From Streptomyces bohaiensis (lineage in GTDB: Bacteria; Actinomycetota; Actinomycetes; Streptomycetales; Streptomycetaceae), in NCBI RefSeq assembly GCF_012033785.1, contig NZ_JAAVJC010000003.1:24309-88308 (forward strand): a DNA stretch of 64,000 nucleotides. Direction: 5' to 3'. Shown here one piece after another: positions 1 to 7,761 of this stretch (the stretch's first letter is position 1; each line of letters starts with the position of its first letter). The notes below the pieces were generated by a model. The model did no database searches, was not told the origin of the DNA, and saw nothing but the letters and a program-made list of their open reading frames with translations. Made by a program: the position numbers and the translations under genes.

Positions 1-86
1 ACGATCGCGGGAAGGGCAGCGGTGCGCAGCTCCGCGCTCAGCCATGCCGACCGAGATCGAGCGGCGCGCCGATCCGGATGCGACAC
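1..86 (-). CDS. ABC transporter permease, second subunit (N-terminal fragment)
   Basis: A GTG at 86 opens a minus-strand frame that runs off the left edge and reads VSHPDRRAARSR followed by AWLSAELRTAALPAIV. The latter resembles the start of the permease encoded just upstream (TWLRLFGAELRRTLL). It lies 23 bases after that permease's stop in the same direction. An ATPase followed by two similar permeases is the usual layout of BcrAB/LanFEG-type exporters, so a second membrane subunit is expected here. Only 28 codons are visible and no good ribosome binding site is seen, so both the start and the identity are inference. Confidence 0.4.
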   Translation of the reverse strand, partial: MSHPDRRAARSRSAWLSAELRTAALPAI

Positions 87-109
87 CGTCGCCGGCGTCC
101 GTGTGTCGG

Positions 110-1084
110 TCACACCAGGCTCCGAGGGCGAACCCGCCAGCCGTGCCAGACCGCGGCGGCCAGCGCCAGCAGCCAGGGCAGCGCCCGTACAGCCGGAGGT
201 ACGGCCGAGTCCGTCGGCGCGGACCAGACGTGGTCCCAGGCGGTGAGGTGCGGTTGCAGGCGCAGGGCGTCGGCGAGCACCGCGCCCGGGAACCAGGCGG
301 TGAGCGGAAGTGTCAGCACGCCCAGGACCAGGACGCCCACCAGCACCGTGCGCAGCGGGGAGCGCAGCGCGGCGGCCAGCGCCACAGCGGCGAACGAGGC
401 CACCAGGATCACGAGCAACCCCACCGCGACGCGCTGCGCCGCGAAGGCCCGCACCTCGCTGTCGGAGACCAGGCCGAGCAATGGCGCGGAGCGGCGGGTG
501 TGGGCCACCGCGAGCAGCCACAGTGACAACGCCATGGCAGCCGCCGTGGCGAGGAACCACGTCAGCAGTACCGCGGCCTTCGCGGACAGCAGGCGCCACA
601 GGCGCTGTTCGTGCAGCAACAGCGGCACTGCTGTGCCTCGCGACCACTCGCCCGCCGTGAAGTGGGCGGCGAGAACGAGTACGGCCAGCAGACCCGGCGC
701 GGTCGCGAGCCAGCCGAACGCCGCCCCGATGGCGCCCAGCGGGTGCTGGGCGGGCGCCAACTGCTGTGCGGTGTCGAGGAACCCGGCCTCGATCCGCTGG
801 TACATCTCGACCGTGCGCGGCAGGCCGGTCACGCAGTCCCGGTAGAAGGCGTCGGGCGACACACCGGCGTCCGCCGGGAGGTTCGACGCATCCGCCGCGC
901 AGCCGGCGGGGGTGAGTTGATCGGCCCCGCTGCGTACCTGCGCCAGGTTGCCGTGCGCCACGTCCTGTACGGACAGGGCCTGCACGGTGGCGCCCACCGC
1001 CATGAGCAGAAGCAGACCGACCGGAAGCGGTCGGAGCAGGGTGCGACGCAACTCCGCGCCGAAGAGGCGAAGCCAGGTGCTCAC
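110..1084 (-). CDS. ABC-2-like exporter permease
   Basis: The 324-residue protein has an N-terminal membrane segment (PLPVGLLLLMAVGATV), a polar extracytoplasmic stretch containing two Cys (roughly residues 50-110), then a cluster of five hydrophobic segments ending in a short basic tail. This topology is typical of ABC-2 permeases of drug or lantibiotic-immunity exporters. The GTG start overlaps the stop of the ATPase gene by four bases (GTGA), which means translational coupling and a shared transporter. The substrate cannot be read from the sequence. The gene is G+C-rich like the chromosome. Confidence 0.8.
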   Translation of the reverse strand: MSTWLRLFGAELRRTLLRPLPVGLLLLMAVGATVQALSVQDVAHGNLAQVRSGADQLTPAGCAADASNLPADAGVSPDAFYRDCVTGLPRTVEMYQRIEAGFLDTAQQLAPAQHPLGAIGAAFGWLATAPGLLAVLVLAAHFTAGEWSRGTAVPLLLHEQRLWRLLSAKAAVLLTWFLATAAAMALSLWLLAVAHTRRSAPLLGLVSDSEVRAFAAQRVAVGLLVILVASFAAVALAAALRSPLRTVLVGVLVLGVLTLPLTAWFPGAVLADALRLQPHLTAWDHVWSAPTDSAVPPAVRALPWLLALAAAVWHGWRVRPRSLV

Positions 1085-1836
1085 GACCGGGCGCCCTCCG
1101 GTCCCGCTGCGCGGTCGGCCACGTCCTGATGACCGAAGAACCACTCCTCCAGCCCCTCCGGTCCGTCGGCCTCCCCGAGACCCAGCTCCTCGACGGTCCC
1201 TGCCGCGCTCACGACACCGCGCGCGATCATGACGACGTTGTCGCAGAGGCGCGCGATCTCGTCCAGCTGGTGGCTGGAGATGAGGACACCCGTCCCGCGG
1301 GCGGCCTCCGAGGCGACGATCGACCGCACCAGTCGGACCCCCGCCGGGTCCAGGCCGTTGGTCGGCTCGTCGAGAACCAGCAGGTCCGGCGATTTGAGCA
1401 GTGCGGCCGCCAGGGCGAGTCGCTGGCGCTGTCCTTGGGAGTAGGTCCCCACGCGGCGGTCGGCGGCGTCGTCCAGGCCGACCCGCTCCAGGGAACGCTG
1501 GAGCCTGCCGTCGTCGCGCAGGCCGGCCGTGTCCAACAGGATGCGGAGCATCGCGCGGCCGGTCGTCCAGCGGTAGAAGGCCGGCGCGTCGAGAGCGGCC
1601 CCGACGCGACCCAGGACTGCGGGGCTGAGCGGCAGCCCGTGCCCGAGCACGCGGACCGTGCCCGACGTCGGGCTGACCAGCCCCGTGGCGATGCGCATCA
1701 GTGTGGTTTTCCCGGCTCCGTTGAGACCCAGGAGGCCGGTCACCCGACCGGCCTCCACGCTGAGGGACACGCCGTCCAGCACGGTGCGCCTGCCGTAGGT
1801 CTTGGTCACGCCACGGCAGGAGAGAACGGCTGACAT
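1081..1836 (-). CDS. ABC transporter ATP-binding protein (BcrA/LanF-like)
   Basis: A 251-residue single-domain ABC ATPase. The Walker A loop is GLNGAGKTT near residue 40, the signature is YSQGQRQRL, Walker B and D-loop read LLVLDEPTNGLD, and the switch His is in SSHQLDE. The N-terminal motif LSCRGVTKTYGRRTVLDGVS and overall length fit the BcrA/LanF subfamily that powers export of, or immunity to, peptide antibiotics. It couples by GTGA overlap to the following permease. A small unrecognised ORF precedes it and overlaps its start by 31 bases. The family assignment is sound; a role in peptide immunity is inference. Confidence 0.9.
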   Translation of the reverse strand: MSAVLSCRGVTKTYGRRTVLDGVSLSVEAGRVTGLLGLNGAGKTTLMRIATGLVSPTSGTVRVLGHGLPLSPAVLGRVGAALDAPAFYRWTTGRAMLRILLDTAGLRDDGRLQRSLERVGLDDAADRRVGTYSQGQRQRLALAAALLKSPDLLVLDEPTNGLDPAGVRLVRSIVASEAARGTGVLISSHQLDEIARLCDNVVMIARGVVSAAGTVEELGLGEADGPEGLEEWFFGHQDVADRAAGPEGARS

Positions 1837-2054
1837 CTTCGGAGCCTCTCAGGAAGTGACGCGCGAACCCGCACGTCGAGCTCATCGACCACTCCGCCTG
1901 CGGGGGTGGAGTTCACCTTTGCGTAGTAACTCCCGTTGCCCACACCGGTGTTGCTCTTGGTATGGAAGATGTTGTCACAGGACCAGTCGCGCCACGCGAC
2001 CCATCGGTCCGGACGCAGAGTCAGGTCCTGCATGAAGTCGTAGGAGGTCGACAC
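1806..2054 (-). CDS. Small unrecognised ORF overlapping the ABC ATPase start
   Basis: An 82-residue frame from a GTG at 2054 that overlaps the ATPase start by 31 bases. It reads STSYDFMQDLTLRPDRWVAW, then RDWSCDNIFHTKSNTG and VGNGSYYAKVNSTPAGG, and ends in a basic tail. I recognise no family. The composition (polar, aromatic, Gly/Ser-rich, few Cys) resembles the C-terminal part of a secreted protein or a peptide, and the frame stays open upstream of the GTG with hydrophobic Ala/Val codons. It could be a peptide handled by the exporter, or the tail of a broken secreted protein whose 5' part was lost at the junction with the phosphopantetheinyl transferase gene at about 2044. Confidence 0.35.
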   Translation of the reverse strand: MSTSYDFMQDLTLRPDRWVAWRDWSCDNIFHTKSNTGVGNGSYYAKVNSTPAGGVVDELDVRVRASLPERLRRCQPFSPAVA

Positions 2055-2094
2055 CGCCGCGCACCGGACGGCCGCCGGCGCCCAGGCGCCGAGC

Positions 2095-2673
2095 GTGCTC
2101 GATCCGCAGGAGCGGCAGCGTGCCGCGGAGTTCCTCCACCACGGCGACCGGGACGGCTGCCTCGCGTCGCACGTGGCGCTGCGGCGGCTACTGTCCGGCT
2201 ACCTCGGCCGGGGGCCGGCCGCCGTGACCATCTCCCGTGCGCCGTGCCCGGGTTGCGGCCTGCCGCACAGCCGACCGGTGGTGGCGTCCGACCCGCCGCT
2301 GCACTTCTCGCTCTCGCACTGCGGGGAGTTGAGCCTGCTGGCGTTCGCGGCCGCACCGGTGGGCGTCGGCATCGAGGCGCTCCCCGGGGCGCGGACGGTG
2401 GCGGAGGCCGCCGAGGTGCTGCACCTGAGAGAGGCGGCCGAACTGGCCTTCCTCGGGCCGCTGGAGCGACGCCACGCCTTCGCCCGGGTGTGGACGCGGA
2501 AGGAGGCGTACCTGAAGGGCATCGGCACCGGCCTCGCCGAGAACCCGGCCGGTCACTACGTGGGCAGCGGCCCGGTCCCGGCCCCGCTGCCGGGGTGGAC
2601 GGTCGCTGCGGTGGCCGTGCCCGGCGACCACCACGCCGCGGTGGCGCTGCGGACCGGGGCCGAGTCGGGGTGA
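2095..2673 (+). CDS. 4'-phosphopantetheinyl transferase, Sfp-type, short and atypical
   Basis: Sfp-type transferases move phosphopantetheine from CoA onto carrier-protein serines. The family signatures are visible: FSLSHCGELSLLAF near residue 71 and the WTRKEAYLKG block at 133-142 (W/KEA/K). Two oddities stand out. The metal-binding GVDIE motif reads GVGIE (Gly92, Glu94), so the conserved Asp is missing. The protein also has only 192 residues against about 220-250, because a TAG at 2041-2043 closes the frame shortly upstream and the usual N-terminal strand is absent. The start is a GTG at 2095. It may be a decaying or specialised enzyme; no carrier protein, PKS or NRPS gene is seen nearby. 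Confidence 0.7.
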   Translation: MLDPQERQRAAEFLHHGDRDGCLASHVALRRLLSGYLGRGPAAVTISRAPCPGCGLPHSRPVVASDPPLHFSLSHCGELSLLAFAAAPVGVGIEALPGARTVAEAAEVLHLREAAELAFLGPLERRHAFARVWTRKEAYLKGIGTGLAENPAGHYVGSGPVPAPLPGWTVAAVAVPGDHHAAVALRTGAESG

Positions 2674-2823
2674 CGGGGGCGGGTGGCCGCGCCGGGGCGG
2701 TCGGGGGCGGCGGGGCGGTGACCCGCCGCACCACCGCCGACCGCCGACCGCCGCGAACTCCCGCCCTGTCACCGTGGAGCGTGCCACCATCGGCACCTCA
2801 CCGTTGAACAGTCGGGAGTTGGC

Positions 2824-3630
2824 GTGGGTTTCGATCAGAGTGACGCGGACCGGCTCGACGAGGTGATGCTGGGGCAGCCGATCTCGCCCCACGGCGTCGC
2901 ATCGCTGACCGGGTGGTTCCTCGACCCCGACCGCGGCGGTCGGTACGCCGCGGGGGTGGGCGCGCACGCGGTCTCCTACCGGCCCGGCGCCTGGACCAGG
3001 GTCGAGCCCTGGCCTGGGGCGCTCGGTGACCGCGGCGAGGCGGGGCGGCGCGAGGTCAGCCGCGCGGAGGTGGTGGCCGTCGCCCGGGAGGCGGCGTCCC
3101 ACGGCGACTGGCGCGCGGCGCTGGTCGCCGCGCACGTCTGGGGCTACGGCGGTACGGGGTTCGGGCGGTTCCGAACGGAGCGGGTTCTGGCGCAGCCCGG
3201 TGTGGGCGAGGCGTTGGAGAAGGCCGTCGCCTCGCTGCGAACGGGGGACGTGGCGGACGCCTACGAGGTGTTGGAACCGGTGCGGCACTACGGGGCGGCG
3301 TTCTTCACCAAGTTCCTGTACTTCGCGGGCGCGGCCGTCGAGGCGCCGGAGCGGCCGCTGATCCTGGACAACGTGCTGGCGGCGGCGGCCCGGGAGCACG
3401 CCACGGCCGTGGGTGAGGCGGCCGTGGTCGCCGACGCCGCGTCCACCGCGGCGTTCGTCTGGCGAGACAGCGGGTGGACGTCCCATCGGTACGGCGTCTT
3501 CCTGGCATGGCTGCGACGGGGGACCGAGGTGCTGGTCGCCGAGGACATCGGCTGGCCGTCCGAGCCTGACCTGCTGGAACTGGCGATCTTCGCTGGCGGT
3601 TGGGACGGGTCGTCCGCACCGGCGCCGTAG
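2824..3630 (+). CDS. 8-oxoguanine DNA glycosylase OGG-fold protein
   Basis: The 268-residue product matches the actinobacterial 'OGG-fold' group of proteins related to helix-hairpin-helix DNA glycosylases, mainly through the block HVWGYGGTGFGRFRTERVL (about residues 103-121) in an otherwise helical, Ala-rich protein, and through FFTKFLYFAG further on. I do not see the canonical HhH-GPD catalytic Lys/Asp signature, so base-excision activity is not shown. The start is a GTG at 2824 with GGGAG about seven bases upstream. It stands alone between the transferase gene and the riboswitch. Homologues are often found beside defence genes; here nothing ties it to a system. Confidence 0.6.
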   Translation: MGFDQSDADRLDEVMLGQPISPHGVASLTGWFLDPDRGGRYAAGVGAHAVSYRPGAWTRVEPWPGALGDRGEAGRREVSRAEVVAVAREAASHGDWRAALVAAHVWGYGGTGFGRFRTERVLAQPGVGEALEKAVASLRTGDVADAYEVLEPVRHYGAAFFTKFLYFAGAAVEAPERPLILDNVLAAAAREHATAVGEAAVVADAASTAAFVWRDSGWTSHRYGVFLAWLRRGTEVLVAEDIGWPSEPDLLELAIFAGGWDGSSAPAP

Positions 3631-3845
3631 CGGCTCGTGTGGCGACCCGGTGGACGCCGGGTCGCCGCACGGAAACTGTTGGCGAGTACCGCTATGTCGC
3701 CTGCATCACGTCGCCGCACGTTTCCGCAGCTCAGAAGCGTGCGACATCACCCGCACTGGCACGTGTCTCATTGAACGAGACTGATCGTCCCGAATGACGG
3801 ACACAGGCTTTCGTTCGGTGTTCCCCGTCGGCTAGCTTGACGGCC

Positions 3846-3960
3846 AGGTCAAGAGTGCCAGCGCGAAGACCCGGCTAGCTGGCCGGCAACCCTCCTGCAC
3901 GGTTGGGGTGCCCCCGGGAGACACGACCGGGCCGCGGTGAAGCGGCAAGCGTGCTCTTCG
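3846..3960 (+). promoter_or_regulatory. SAM-IV riboswitch
   Basis: The segment follows the SAM-IV consensus closely: AGTGCCAGCG, then CCCGGCTAGCTGGCCGGCAA with CCCTCC, then GGGGTGCCCCCGGGAGA, ACGACC, and a GCCGC...GCGGCAAGC stem-loop. AAGAG (3851-3855) can pair with CTCTT (3954-3958) as P1. SAM-IV elements are known from actinomycetes upstream of sulphur-metabolism genes and share the ligand core of SAM-I. A short hairpin, CACC-CGG-GGTG (3975-3985), follows and may be the expression platform. The next gene starts at 4047, so the element should control the operon 4047-10678. Confidence 0.88.
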
Positions 3961-4046
3961 TGAGAAGTCGCCCCCACCCGGGGTGAGTTGTGCCCGCCTG
4001 CCCTCCGCCTCGGCCATACCGTGCCCACACCGACGAGGCGGAACGC

Positions 4047-5291
4047 ATGAGCACCACACCCGACATCGCCCCGGCCGCTGCCGCAGCGCCCACCCATCCG
4101 ACGCCGACCGAGCCGGCGACCGCAGCCGCGGCCGCGACCGCCGACGACATCGGCCGGCTGGCCGGCCTCGGCGAGGCCGTCGCGGAGGCCCGCGCCACCA
4201 AGCCCGCCGTCATCGAGCGCGCCCAGGCCGCCGGCGACGCCCTGTTCCTCGGCGAGGCCCCCGTCACCGAGGCCACCCGCCGCGGCCTGGCCGCCCTCGC
4301 CGCGCGCCGCCACGGCGCGGAGGCCCTCGTCCGCCACCACGTCGAACACGGCGCCGACGAGCGGCTGCTGGGTGAGGAGCTGCCGGGTGACCGGGCGCTG
4401 CGCGCCGCCGTCGAGCACGTCGAGCTGATCACGGTCTCCCCCGCCCTCGCCGGCCGCGAGGACCTGTACCGGCTGGTCGAGGCCGGCTGGTCCACCGACG
4501 CGGTGGTCACCCTCTCGCAGGTCGCCGCGTTCACCGCCTTCCAGTCCCGCGCCGTCCAGGGGCTGCGCCTCCTCCAGGGCGACGCGCCCACCGCCGAACC
4601 GGCACCGGCCCGCCCCACCGTCGGGCACGGGCGCACCAAGAGCACCTCCCGCACCGCCGCCAACGGCGGCGACCGCCCGGTGGAGTACACCCGCGAACTG
4701 CTCTCCTGGACCGCGTGGTTGCCGCCGGTCCCGGTGGAGGAGCTCACCCCCGAGCAGGAGGACGCCTTCCTCGGGAAGACCAACGGCGAGTACTTCCGGC
4801 TGCTGAGCCGACTGCCGGCCGTGCTGAAGGCGCGCACCGTGCTGGACGCCGCGATCTTCGCGACGCGCGAGGGACTGCCGCGCGCCGAACGGGAGTTGGC
4901 GGCGGCGGCCACCAGCAAGGTCACCGACTGCGTCTACTGCGCCTCGGTGCACGCACGGAAGTCGGCGCAGCTGTCCAAGCGGCCCGAGGACGTCGACCGG
5001 CTCCTCGCCGTCACCCTCGACCGGGACGCGGACTGGCTGCCGGTGGCGACGGCTCCGCTCGCCGCCGGCCAGGACAGCCGCTGGGCGGCGATCGTCGAGT
5101 TCTCCGCGGCGCTCGCCACCACCCCCGTCACCGCGACCACCGCCCAGGTGGACCGGCTGCGGGCCGAGGGGCTGAGCGATGCCGAACTGACCGACCTGGT
5201 CGCCGCCGTCGCGTTCTTCTCCTGGGCGAACCGGCTGATGCTCAGCCTCGGCGACCCCTTCTGGCCCGGCACCGCCCCCACCGCGCCCTGA
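4047..5291 (+). CDS. CMD/AhpD-like two-domain protein (Avi_7170/Avi_7169-type fusion)
   Basis: A 414-residue product with two carboxymuconolactone decarboxylase (AhpD) modules. The N-terminal one (about residues 35-180) lacks a CxxC; the C-terminal one (about 200-414) carries the peroxidase-type motif CVYCASVHARK (Cys295, Cys298, His302). The two halves resemble the neighbouring but separate families TIGR04029 (CMD, Avi_7170) and TIGR04030 (alkylhydroperoxidase, Avi_7169), which accompany ABC transporters in other bacteria; here they are fused by an Ala/Pro-rich linker. GAGGCGGA lies just upstream of the ATG. First gene of the SAM-IV-controlled operon. The likely activity is thiol-dependent reduction or an isomerase-like step on an imported compound; the substrate is unknown. 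Confidence 0.78.
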   Translation: MSTTPDIAPAAAAAPTHPTPTEPATAAAAATADDIGRLAGLGEAVAEARATKPAVIERAQAAGDALFLGEAPVTEATRRGLAALAARRHGAEALVRHHVEHGADERLLGEELPGDRALRAAVEHVELITVSPALAGREDLYRLVEAGWSTDAVVTLSQVAAFTAFQSRAVQGLRLLQGDAPTAEPAPARPTVGHGRTKSTSRTAANGGDRPVEYTRELLSWTAWLPPVPVEELTPEQEDAFLGKTNGEYFRLLSRLPAVLKARTVLDAAIFATREGLPRAERELAAAATSKVTDCVYCASVHARKSAQLSKRPEDVDRLLAVTLDRDADWLPVATAPLAAGQDSRWAAIVEFSAALATTPVTATTAQVDRLRAEGLSDAELTDLVAAVAFFSWANRLMLSLGDPFWPGTAPTAP

Positions 5292-5441
5292 CCGACCCAC
5301 CCGACCGGCGCCCCGACCGCCGTCGCCGTCCGGCGCCCTGCCCCGGGCCGGGCGCCGGACCCCACCTGCCCCTCGCGCACCACCGGCACCACCACCCCAC
5401 ACCCCTCCGACCCCAGCAGCACCCCGAGAAACGGAACCGTG

Positions 5442-6548
5442 ATGAGACACCGCCTGCCCCGCGCCTACGCGTTCGCCGCCGCCACCGCCGTCGTGCTCGG
5501 CGTCGCGGGCTGCGGCACCGTCACCCCCGAGGACACCGGGGACGGCGGCTCGGACACCACCTCCTCGGACACCGCGGCGACCGGCGACGGCACGCTCACC
5601 GTCGTGGACGACGCCGGCCGCACCGTCGAGCTGGACGGCCCCGCCGAGCGGGCGGTCGTCCTCAACAGCTACGGCAACGAGTTCGCGCAGGCCATCGGCG
5701 CCGGCGACCGCGTCGTCGGCTACGACCGCGTCTCCGCCTCCCGGCTGCCCTACCTGGGCATCGGCGACGACGAGATCGTCAGCGAGAACCTCCAGGAGAT
5801 CAACTACGAGTCGGTCGTCGCGCTCGACCCCGACGTCTTCATCATTCCCCGCAACGGGGCCTGGCAGGAGGCCGCGAAGCAGCTGGAGTCCTTCGACATC
5901 CCCGTCGTCGTCGCCACCGCCTGGGACTTCGACGTCTTCCACGAGACCGTCGACCTGCTGGGCGAGGTCTTCGCCGAACCGGAGGGCGCCGCCCAGGTCT
6001 CCGGGTTCTACGACGAGATCTTCGACCTCGTCAGCGAACGCGTCGCCGACACCGAGCCGGTCCGCGTCTACTGGGAGACGGAGGAGCCCTACCTCACCGG
6101 GCTGCCCGGCTCCGGGTTCGACCAGATCATCGTCGCCGCCGGCGGCGAGAACGTCTTCGGCGACCTCGACATCAGCGGCGACCAGCAGGCCGAGACCACG
6201 GTCGACCCGGCCGCGATCCTGGAACGCGACCCCGAGGTCGTGGTCCACGAGTTCGGGCCGTCGGCCGAACCCACCGGCCAGGACCGGTTCGACACCCTCG
6301 CCGACGAACTCACCGGCCGCGCCGGGTGGAACGGTGTCTCCGCCGTCGCCGACGACCGGGTGTACGTCTCCAACGGCTGGGCCACCAGCGGCCTGTCGAA
6401 GGCGCTGGGCGCGCTGTACCTGGCGACCTGGCTGCACCCCGAGGAGTTCTCCGACGTCGACCCCGGCGACTACCTGACCCGCTGGGCCGTGGACTTCCAG
6501 GGCGCGGACTTCCCCGGCTCCGACGCCTACATCCAGAAGGTGGGCTGA
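5442..6548 (+). CDS. FecB/BtuF-type substrate-binding lipoprotein
   Basis: A 368-residue periplasmic-binding protein of the siderophore/B12 type (PF01497-like): lipobox GVAGCG near residue 25, a Thr/Ser/Asp-rich linker, then the fold from LTVVDDAGRTVELDGPAERA to the end, with landmarks YGNEFAQAIGAGDRVVGY and DPDVFIIPRNGAWQEAA. The start is ATG 5442 (an in-frame GTG at 5439 is possible). It is followed by a FecCD permease and an ATPase. Transporters of this class carry ferric siderophores, haem, cobalamin or other bulky ligands; SAM-IV control suggests a sulphur-linked ligand instead, which is inference. Confidence 0.88.
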   Translation: MRHRLPRAYAFAAATAVVLGVAGCGTVTPEDTGDGGSDTTSSDTAATGDGTLTVVDDAGRTVELDGPAERAVVLNSYGNEFAQAIGAGDRVVGYDRVSASRLPYLGIGDDEIVSENLQEINYESVVALDPDVFIIPRNGAWQEAAKQLESFDIPVVVATAWDFDVFHETVDLLGEVFAEPEGAAQVSGFYDEIFDLVSERVADTEPVRVYWETEEPYLTGLPGSGFDQIIVAAGGENVFGDLDISGDQQAETTVDPAAILERDPEVVVHEFGPSAEPTGQDRFDTLADELTGRAGWNGVSAVADDRVYVSNGWATSGLSKALGALYLATWLHPEEFSDVDPGDYLTRWAVDFQGADFPGSDAYIQKVG

Positions 6549-6555
6549 CCACACC

Positions 6556-7761
6556 ATGGCCACCCCGCTCGACTCCGCCGACACCGTCGGCTCCCCCCGC
6601 GCGGGGGCACCCACGCAGACCGCCGTCGACCCCGCCTCCCCCGGGGCCCCCACCGGGCCCGGGGGAGGCGGGGACGGCGACCGCCCCGCCGCCGACCGCC
6701 CCACGGACGACCTGCCCGCCGCGCGCCCCCGCGCCGCGTGGGCGGGCCGCACCGCCGTGCTGTGGACCGGCACCGCCGTCGCCGTCCTCGTCACCGCCTG
6801 GTGCGTCACCGCGGGAACCAGCAACGCCGGGTTCCTCGACGTCTGGCGGTCGATCCGCCTCGCCGTCCTCGGCGGCACGCTCCCCGCGGACTTCGCCCAG
6901 ACCTACTCGATCATCACCAACCTGCGGCTGCCCCGGGTGCTGCTCGCCTTCGCCGCCGGCGCCGCCCTGTCGCTGGCCGGTGTCGTCATGCAGGGGCTGC
7001 TGCGGAACCCGCTGGTCAGCCCGTTCACCCTGGGCGTCTCCCCGGCGGCCGCCTTCGGCGCGGCGCTGGCCATCCTGCTGACCGGCGGCTCCGCCGGCTC
7101 CGGCTCCTGGCTCGTCATCGGCAGCGCGCTCGGCGCCGCCCTCGCCGTCTCCGCCGTGGTGCTCGGCCTGGCCTCGGCCAAGGCCATGTCGGCGGCGACC
7201 CTGCTGCTGCTCGGCATCGCCCTCACCCAGCTCTTCGAGGCGATGACCGCCGCGCTGCAGTTCGTGGCGGACGAGAACACCCTCCAGGCGATCGTGCGGT
7301 GGACCTTCGGCTCGGTCAACGACGCCAACTGGAACGACGTCATGGTCGTCGGCGCGTGCGCCGTCCTGGCGCTGCCGCTGCTGCTCTGGTTCGCCCGGGA
7401 CCTCAACGCCATCGCCTTCGCCGGGGACGACGCGGCGAAGAGCCTCGGCGTCAACGTCACCACCGTCCGCGTCGGCCTCATCATCGTCTCCGTCGTCCTG
7501 GCGGCGGTCGTGGTGTCGTTCTGCGGGGTCATCGGCTTCGTCGGGCTCGTCGGCCCGCACATCGCCCGGCTGGCCATCGGCGCCGACCACCGCTACCTGC
7601 TGCCGTTCTCGTTCCTCACCGGCGGACTGCTGCTGGTCGTCGCCGACACCATCGGCCGGACGATCCTGGCACCCTCGGTGATCCCGGTCGGCATCGTCGT
7701 CGCCTTCATCGGCGCGCCGATCTTCATCAACCTCATCCTGACCCGGAGGGCCGCCCAGTGA
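6556..7761 (+). CDS. FecCD-family ABC permease
   Basis: A 401-residue FecCD/BtuC-type permease with LRLPRVLLAFAAGAALSLAG, the family loop MQGLLRNPLVSPFTLGVSPAAA and GLVGPHIARLAIGADHRYLLP, and about nine to ten membrane segments. Relatives are around 330-350 residues. The extra length is a 60-residue Pro/Ala/Gly-rich N-terminal extension whose DNA contains a perfect 15-bp inverted repeat (6630-6673). No Shine-Dalgarno sequence precedes the ATG at 6556, so the true start may be downstream (for example GTG 6738). The stop overlaps the ATPase start by four bases. Confidence 0.88.
   Translation: MATPLDSADTVGSPRAGAPTQTAVDPASPGAPTGPGGGGDGDRPAADRPTDDLPAARPRAAWAGRTAVLWTGTAVAVLVTAWCVTAGTSNAGFLDVWRSIRLAVLGGTLPADFAQTYSIITNLRLPRVLLAFAAGAALSLAGVVMQGLLRNPLVSPFTLGVSPAAAFGAALAILLTGGSAGSGSWLVIGSALGAALAVSAVVLGLASAKAMSAATLLLLGIALTQLFEAMTAALQFVADENTLQAIVRWTFGSVNDANWNDVMVVGACAVLALPLLLWFARDLNAIAFAGDDAAKSLGVNVTTVRVGLIIVSVVLAAVVVSFCGVIGFVGLVGPHIARLAIGADHRYLLPFSFLTGGLLLVVADTIGRTILAPSVIPVGIVVAFIGAPIFINLILTRRAAQ
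6630..6673. repeat. Perfect 15-bp inverted repeat at the 5' end of the permease gene
   Basis: CCCCGCCTCCCCCGG (6630-6644) and CCGGGGGAGGCGGGG (6659-6673) are exact reverse complements separated by 14 bases. In RNA this gives a very stable hairpin. It sits inside the atypical Pro/Gly-rich N-terminal extension of the permease. If the real permease start is downstream it is an intercistronic hairpin between binding-protein and permease genes. Confidence 0.75.

Noticed and set aside
3849..6878. A 1,009-codon minus-strand frame over the SAM-IV operon
   Set aside because: Gly/Val/Arg-rich antisense shadow of the AhpD, lipoprotein and permease genes; it would also run through the riboswitch.
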